Source: Deinococcus rhizophilus (lineage in GTDB: Bacteria; Deinococcota; Deinococci; Deinococcales; Deinococcaceae). Taken from it: a stretch of 24,221 bases of DNA. Below are positions 23,986 through 24,221 of this stretch, piece by piece. The stretch is from contig NZ_JASNGB010000022.1 of assembly GCF_030271215.1 (NCBI RefSeq), positions 1-24,221 on the forward strand, read 5' to 3'. Every line of letters starts with the position of its first letter. The first letter of the stretch is position 1. The position numbers and the translations under genes are program-made. The notes under the pieces are model-generated. The model saw only the letters and a list, made by a program, of their open reading frames with translations, did not search any database and was not told the DNA's origin.

Positions 23986-24221
23986 TCAGCTCGCCAGGCA
24001 CCACAGGTCCTCCACGGGAGGCACGTCGCGGTAGTGCAGGCGGTAGACCGTCACCAGCACACCGTCTTCCACGACAAAGCGCATGTCGCCCAGGGCGTAG
24101 AGCCTCGCCTGGCCGGGTCTCACGCCATGAAAACGGGCCCGGCGCAGCAACCGGCGCAGGCGCTGCTGGGTGGCGGACCAGCTCAGATTGCCCGCAAAGC
24201 GTTCCCGGTAGCGTTCAGCGG
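23986..24221 (-). CDS. 3' end of an unidentified gene, cut by window edge
   Basis: The minus-strand frame is open from the window end and reads ERYRERFAGNLSWSATQQRL, then RRLLRRARFHGVRPGQ, LYALGDMRFVVEDGVLVTVY and VPPVEDLWCLAS before a TGA at 23986-23988. The visible 78 residues are basic first and beta-rich later, like the end of a small nucleic-acid-binding or toxin-fold protein, but I recognise no family. It lies 55 bases upstream of the AddB-like remnant in the same direction, so it probably shares its transcript. The start lies outside the window. Confidence 0.5.
   Translation of the reverse strand, partial: AERYRERFAGNLSWSATQQRLRRLLRRARFHGVRPGQARLYALGDMRFVVEDGVLVTVYRLHYRDVPPVEDLWCLAS

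Noticed and set aside
1..24221. tRNA, rRNA, CRISPR array or attachment-site repeats
   Set aside because: No cloverleaf, rRNA stretch, regularly spaced repeat or paired direct repeat was recognised on either strand by eye; a tRNA scan and repeat search would be needed to exclude them fully.

Overview
The window is GC-rich bacterial DNA. Start codons are preceded by purine-rich Shine-Dalgarno sequences, and genes are packed in long unidirectional operons. Base composition, the IS3/IS4/IS5-type transposase remnants and the general look of the proteins suggest a Deinococcus-type genome or megaplasmid. This is an inference from style; no marker gene in the window proves it.

The centre (about 2346-21397, all minus strand) is one compact operon of nine genes. 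Read in transcription order, its first seven genes match the helicase and nuclease part of the Dpd (7-deazaguanine-in-DNA) island. They are dpdE (SNF2/RapA-like ATPase), dpdF (RecQ-like helicase), dpdG, dpdH (large P-loop ATPase), dpdI, dpdJ (very large DEIH-box helicase with a C-terminal cysteine cluster) and dpdK (phospholipase D-fold). Two further genes follow in the same operon: a 686-aa protein that joins a RelE/ParE-like toxin fold to a UvrD-type SF1 helicase, and a 209-aa protein of unknown function. Almost every junction is a 4-bp or 7-bp stop/start overlap (TTGA, GTGA, ATGA), so the products are probably made together. In the described island, DpdA, DpdB and DpdC insert and mature the 7-deazaguanine base and the remaining genes are linked to restriction. 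The modification genes dpdA, dpdB and dpdC, and dpdD, are not in this window.

The left end (1-2345) is a graveyard of broken genes: a frameshifted IS3-type OrfA, the C-terminal tail of an IS5-type transposase, a 223-aa orphan protein cut at its C-terminus by that tail, a C-terminal fragment of queF (preQ0 reductase, the 7-deazaguanine pathway), and the C-terminal third of an IS4-type transposase. The queF scrap beside a dpd operon suggests that 7-deazaguanine genes may once have flanked it.

The right end (21398-24221) holds the dpdE leader, with a perfect 7-bp inverted repeat that overlaps the ribosome binding site. Beyond it lie a decayed N-terminal fragment resembling a phospholipase D/SNF2 helicase, a WYL-domain transcription factor, a YbjN-like protein, an AddB-like nuclease reduced to its two ends and frameshifted, and the 3' end of an unidentified gene. 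All of these read on the minus strand.

Working model (inference): the dpdE-K operon is a multi-helicase DNA-targeting machine. It either depends on a modification module encoded elsewhere in the genome or has become an orphan defence module with two added genes.
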